This document shows, one piece after another, positions 14,388 to 17,974 of a DNA stretch of 17,974 nucleotides (its first letter is position 1; each line of letters begins with the position of its first letter). This DNA comes from Cloacimonetes bacterium UBA5210 (GTDB taxonomy: Bacteria; Cloacimonadota; Cloacimonadia; Cloacimonadales; Cloacimonadaceae). The DNA is taken from positions 1 to 17,974 of the forward strand of contig DHVK01000021.1 of the NCBI GenBank assembly GCA_002412625.1. The letters run 5' to 3'. A model generated the notes under the pieces. That model saw only the letters and a program-made list of their open reading frames with translations. It made no database searches and was not told the origin of the DNA. Position numbers and translations under genes: made by a program.

Positions 14388-15949
14388 TGAAGTACTATCG
14401 CTCTCATGTGTTGGTTGGCATCAACGAAACCTCCGTCGCAGCCGGTGTGCAAAGCTTTGTAAGAGCCCTTCGGGCAGAACTCAGCAAAGCTGGTTTAAGT
14501 GAAGAGATCAACCTGCTTGAAACAGGTCCTCTCGGCTTTTTCGGGAAAGGCATCTGCCTCACTGTATATCCCGAGAACGTCAACTACGAAAACCTGAAGG
14601 AAGAACACATCCCGGAATTGGTGCAAGAGCACTTTCTGAAAGGCCGCCCCGTAGCGAGTCTGATGCTGGAATCTGCCGGAAAGTTCAGCCCCAAGCTGAA
14701 CTACAGCAAGCGCATTGTCTTGCGCAATTCCGGCATCATCGATCCTGAAAGCATTGACGACTACATCGGCACCGGTGGCTATGAAGCTTGGGAAAAGGCC
14801 CTTACCCAGATGGAGCCCAAGCAGATTATTGAAGAAGTAAAGAATTCCGGATTGCGCGGCCGTGGTGGCGCAGGGTTCCCCGCCGGCGTCAAATGGAGCT
14901 TCACGGCTCCGCTGCAAGCCGAACAGAAGTATGTGGTGGTAAACGCCGACGAAGGTGAACCGGGAACATTCAAAGACCGCTTGATCATGGAGGGCGACCC
15001 GCATCAACTGCTGGAAGGCATCATGATCTGTGCCCGTGCCATTGGTGCTACCAAATCATACATCTATATTCGTGGCGAATATAAGCTCTGCATCCACCGC
15101 TTACAAAAAGCGATTGATGATTGCCGGAACTATGGCATCATCGGCACAAACATCTTCGAAAGCGGCTTTGATCTGGATATCGAGATCAAGATCGGTGCCG
15201 GAGCCTATGTGTGCGGAGAAGAAACAGCCCTGATCGAATCCCTGGAAGGAAACCGCGGTCACCCTCGCTGGAAACCCCCGTTCCCGGGCGTCAAAGGCCT
15301 GTGGCAGGCACCCACGGTGGTAAACAACGTGGAAACTCTGGCAAACGTGCCTTTCATCATCTCCAAAGGGGCTGATGAATACAAGAAGTATGGCACTCCG
15401 GAATGCACCGGGACCAAGGTTTATACCATCCTCGGCGATGTGGCTTATCCCGGGCTTTGCGAAGTAGATATGGGAACCACGCTTAGAACCATTATCAACG
15501 ACTATGCCGGCGGCATGAAGAAGGGCTTCAAGTTCAAAGCGGCTCTCGTCGGTGGCGCGGCAGGCATGATTCTCTCGGAACGTCTCCTGGATGTGAAGAT
15601 GGATCTGGCCAGCCTCAACCAATACTCAGCGGTTCTTGGCAGCGGTGCCATTCTGGTTATGAACGAGCATCAGAGCATTGTGGACATGCTGTGGAGCATT
15701 CTGCGCTTCTTCCGCCATGAATCCTGCGGAAAGTGTTCTCCATGCAAAACCGGTACTCAACAGCTCTATCGTCTGATCACCAAACTCAAGAAAGGTGATG
15801 GTACGATGGACGACGTGGAACTCATGCTCACTATCGCTGATACGATGCAACAGACTTCATTCTGCGCTTTGGGTCAATCCCCCATCATGGCCATTCGCAG
15901 TGCAATAGATAACTTCCGTGATGAATTCATCGCGATAACTCAAAAATAA
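14387..15949 (+). CDS. NuoF-like FMN/NADH-binding subunit, minimal form (second copy)
   Basis: This 520-residue protein has the NuoF core: GLRGRGGAGFP (155-165), NADEGEPGTFKDR (186-198), CGEETALIESLEG (276-288), an SLBB-like part and a [4Fe-4S] site (Cys447, 450, 453 and 493). Its N-terminal 90 residues still align with the thioredoxin-like domain of the first NuoF, ending in the shared EHFxKGRPVxxLML, but the ligand positions are Gly11, Ser16, Pro48 and Phe52. It has no C-terminal ferredoxin. It therefore keeps only FMN and one cluster and likely works with NuoE at 13932. Retention of the empty thioredoxin domain suggests descent from a HydB-type protein and not from complex I. GGGAGGAG precedes the start. 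Confidence 0.93.
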   Translation: MKYYRSHVLVGINETSVAAGVQSFVRALRAELSKAGLSEEINLLETGPLGFFGKGICLTVYPENVNYENLKEEHIPELVQEHFLKGRPVASLMLESAGKFSPKLNYSKRIVLRNSGIIDPESIDDYIGTGGYEAWEKALTQMEPKQIIEEVKNSGLRGRGGAGFPAGVKWSFTAPLQAEQKYVVVNADEGEPGTFKDRLIMEGDPHQLLEGIMICARAIGATKSYIYIRGEYKLCIHRLQKAIDDCRNYGIIGTNIFESGFDLDIEIKIGAGAYVCGEETALIESLEGNRGHPRWKPPFPGVKGLWQAPTVVNNVETLANVPFIISKGADEYKKYGTPECTGTKVYTILGDVAYPGLCEVDMGTTLRTIINDYAGGMKKGFKFKAALVGGAAGMILSERLLDVKMDLASLNQYSAVLGSGAILVMNEHQSIVDMLWSILRFFRHESCGKCSPCKTGTQQLYRLITKLKKGDGTMDDVELMLTIADTMQQTSFCALGQSPIMAIRSAIDNFRDEFIAITQK

Positions 15950-15967
15950 GACAAGAGGAATAGAATT

Positions 15968-17752
15968 ATGGCTAAAAACGTCAACGTTTGGATTGATGGT
16001 CATCACCTGGAAGTTCCGGATAACATGACTATCATCGAAGCTGCGGACAAACACGGAATATATGTTCCCAGACTCTGCTACCATCCCGACCTTCCCCCGA
16101 CTGCGAACTGCGGTGTGTGTGTTGTAGAAATCGAAGGGAACCCAATTCCCAAACGTGCCTGCTGCACACCCGTATCAGAAGGAATCAAGATTCACAGCAA
16201 TAGCAAGAAGCTGCGCTCATACCGTAAAACCCTCATCGAAATGATTCTCTCCAATCACGAAGTGGTCTGCCCCTCCTGTACTGCCAACAACAAGTGCGAA
16301 CTGCAAACCCTGGCCAACAACCTCGGAGTGGATCCCGAAGCTCTGCCCAACATCCTGGACAAGAAGGAAGTTGACTACAGCTCCCCCTCCATCATTCGCG
16401 ACCCTAACAAGTGTATCGCTTGCGGGCGCTGCATCACCGTTTGTAACGACGTGCAGACCGTTTATGCGCTCACCAATAGCGATCGCGGCATTGGCAGTGA
16501 AGTAACCACCGCTTTTGGCATGGGCATGGCTCAGAGCCCCTGTGTGAATTGCGGACAGTGCACTGTTTATTGCCCCACAGGCGCTCTGCGTGAAAAGAGT
16601 GAAGTTGACGCGGTTTGGGATGCTATCTTGGATCCCAGCAAACACGTGATCGTTCAGGAAGCCCCATCCATTCGCGTTTCCCTTGGCGAAGAATTCGGTA
16701 TGCCCTTCGGTAGTGTGACTGCCAAGAAGATGTATGCCGCCCTGCGTAAGATCGGTTTCGACAGCGTTATGGATACAAACTTCACTGCTGACCTGACCAT
16801 CATGGAAGAAGGTACCGAATGCGTGACCAAGCTGAAAGCCGGCGAAAAACGCCCCTTGATCACTTCTTGCTCTCCGGGTTGGATCAAGTTCATGGAAACC
16901 TACTATCCGGATCTTGCGGATTGCGTATCCACGGCAAAATCCCCGATGAGCATGTTTGGTGTGCTTTCCAAAACTTATTATGCTGAAGAACACGGCATCG
17001 ACCCTGCCACGATCGTCTCTGTGGCAATCATGCCTTGTACAGCCAAAAAGTTCGAAGCCCGCCGTCCGGAACTTAGCGATAGCGGTTATCAGGATACAGA
17101 CTATGTGCTCACCACCCGTGAATTCCTGCGCATGATCAAAGAAGCCGGCATCGACTTCGCTAATATCGCCGAAGAAGAACCGGATGAAGGCATGAGTTTC
17201 TACACCGGAGCCGGAACCATCTTTGGCGCCACCGGCGGTGTGATGGAAGCGGCAATTCGTTCCGCTTACACGCTCGTTACCGGGCAAGAACTGGAGAACG
17301 TGGAAATCGAAGCCGTACGCGGATTCGAAGGCGTGAAAGAAGCTTCCGTGAACATCCCCGGTTTTGGCGATCTCAAAGTAGCCGTGGCTCACGGCCTCAG
17401 CAACGCTCGTATCGTGATGGACCAGGTTCGCGAAGGGCTGAAGACCAAAGGCGAATCTCCCTGGCACTTCATCGAAATCATGGCTTGCCCCGGCGGTTGT
17501 GTGGGTGGCGGCGGACAGCCTTATGGCAATGATATCGCTTCGCGCGCGCGCCGAGGTCTTTCCTTGTATGAAGAAGATCGCTCGCTGCCTGTGCGTAAAT
17601 CGCACCAAAACCCGGAAGTTGCAAGAATCTATGAACGCTTCCTGGGTGCGCCAAACTCACCTTTGGCGCAGAAACTTCTGCATACCTATTACTTCAAGCG
17701 CTCAATCAGCACTGGTCAAGTAGTGGAAGAAGTTACTCACAAACATCACTAA
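15968..17752 (+). CDS. hndD: Catalytic [FeFe] hydrogenase subunit (HydA/HndD type)
   Basis: This 594-residue catalytic subunit has an N-terminal [2Fe-2S] domain (Cys37, 48, 51 and 65), a His-Cys [4Fe-4S] domain (His97, Cys101, 104, 110), a 2x[4Fe-4S] ferredoxin (Cys149/152/155/159 and 192/195/198/202), the H-cluster domain and a small-subunit segment near 545-580. L2 is MPCTAKKFE (355-363) and L3 is MACPGGCVGGGGQP (505-518). L1 reads TSCSPGW (299-305): the proton-relay Cys301 is kept, but the next position, normally a [4Fe-4S]H ligand Cys, is Ser302. The protein ends in a His-rich tail (HKHH). AGAGGA precedes the ATG. It is the last gene of the operon. It would produce or oxidise H2 in the cytoplasm; no export signal is present. 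Confidence 0.96.
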   Translation: MAKNVNVWIDGHHLEVPDNMTIIEAADKHGIYVPRLCYHPDLPPTANCGVCVVEIEGNPIPKRACCTPVSEGIKIHSNSKKLRSYRKTLIEMILSNHEVVCPSCTANNKCELQTLANNLGVDPEALPNILDKKEVDYSSPSIIRDPNKCIACGRCITVCNDVQTVYALTNSDRGIGSEVTTAFGMGMAQSPCVNCGQCTVYCPTGALREKSEVDAVWDAILDPSKHVIVQEAPSIRVSLGEEFGMPFGSVTAKKMYAALRKIGFDSVMDTNFTADLTIMEEGTECVTKLKAGEKRPLITSCSPGWIKFMETYYPDLADCVSTAKSPMSMFGVLSKTYYAEEHGIDPATIVSVAIMPCTAKKFEARRPELSDSGYQDTDYVLTTREFLRMIKEAGIDFANIAEEEPDEGMSFYTGAGTIFGATGGVMEAAIRSAYTLVTGQELENVEIEAVRGFEGVKEASVNIPGFGDLKVAVAHGLSNARIVMDQVREGLKTKGESPWHFIEIMACPGGCVGGGGQPYGNDIASRARRGLSLYEEDRSLPVRKSHQNPEVARIYERFLGAPNSPLAQKLLHTYYFKRSISTGQVVEEVTHKHH

Positions 17753-17771
17753 ACAATCTGATAAATGTAAT

Positions 17772-17808
17772 GAACGACCGGTATTCGTGCCGGTCGTTCT
17801 GTTTGTGT
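17772..17808 (+). terminator. Probable terminator of the hydrogenase operon
   Basis: A perfect 10-base-pair stem (GAACGACCGG 17772-17781 with CCGGTCGTTC 17790-17799) encloses an 8-base loop and is followed by a broken T-run (TGTTTGTGT). It lies 19 bases after the HydA stop. The tail is weaker than in the other two terminators in the window. Confidence 0.75.
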
Positions 17809-17897
17809 GGCAATCATCACGTGAGTTCCACGTATGACTGGTTCTAAACTACAGCAAAACGCCGCGGGAGAGGCGTAACTCCAGACTAAATCTGAGC

Positions 17898-17915
17898 TAT
17901 CTGCGTTATCTGCGT
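17898..17915. repeat. Tandem 9-base repeat in the 3' intergenic region
   Basis: TATCTGCGT occurs twice head to tail. Nearby, ACGCC and GGCGT (17859-17863 and 17872-17876) could form a small hairpin. No gene is visible between the operon terminator and the window end. Confidence 0.5.
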
Positions 17916-17974
17916 GCTATTTGTTTTTCAACCCCCGCCCCGGGAGTTGTTGTTGAGTCCCAAATGTTGGTGTA

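Noticed and set aside
16217..17608. Long minus-strand open frame of 463 codons opposite HydA
   Set aside because: It is a shadow of the HydA gene; Gly/His/Phe-rich low-information translation is typical of antisense to conserved coding DNA.
1..17974. CRISPR array, insertion sequence, tRNA or rRNA
   Set aside because: No regularly spaced repeats, transposase, terminal inverted repeats, tRNA-like cloverleaf or rRNA segment could be seen by eye.

Overview
The window looks like a chromosomal piece of a Gram-negative, anaerobic, hydrogen-metabolising fermenter. An outer-membrane-type beta protein and a lipoprotein indicate an outer membrane, and a multimeric NAD(P)-linked [FeFe] hydrogenase indicates fermentative or syntrophic life. 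The mix of HU, a TPR lipoprotein, a very large secreted beta-rich protein and this hydrogenase suggests Cloacimonadota or a related lineage. That placement is recalled impression and not computed, so confidence is low to moderate.

Layout. Positions 1-128 (minus strand) hold the start of a secreted protein cut by the window edge. Positions 143-716 carry no gene I can support. A minus-strand HU-family gene (1056-781) ends in a clear terminator (755-717). A divergent intergenic region leads into a plus-strand TPR lipoprotein (1353-2534), closed by a strong terminator (2552-2586). A UmuD-like S24 autoprotease gene starts right behind that terminator. It is followed by a 1078-residue secreted beta-rich protein whose start codon overlaps the UmuD stop, then a TauE/SafE-type membrane transporter one base further on. 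A 307-base leader without a gene follows (7048-7354).

From 7355 to 17752 twelve plus-strand genes sit with gaps of at most 25 bases and end at a hairpin (17772-17808), so they look like one operon of about 10.4 kb. The first five form a probable regulatory cassette: a DRTGG-domain protein, a lone HATPase, a [FeFe]-hydrogenase-like protein with altered active-site motifs, a second DRTGG protein and a PHP phosphoesterase. The remaining seven are structural genes plus one more lone HATPase: NuoE-like, HATPase, thioredoxin-like subunit, NuoF-like with full cofactor set, second NuoE-like, second NuoF-like of minimal type, and catalytic HydA.

How they may work together. HydA would make or consume H2. 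NuoE1/NuoF1 would link it to NAD(P)H and possibly ferredoxin (electron bifurcation or confurcation). NuoE2/NuoF2 is a second diaphorase module of unknown job. The hydrogenase-like protein with ATPase, DRTGG and PHP partners could sense H2 or redox state and adjust the enzyme or its expression. The most unusual features are the duplicated diaphorase module, two thioredoxin-like domains that have lost their cluster cysteines, a Ser in place of an expected H-cluster ligand Cys in HydA, and the uncharacterised regulatory cassette.
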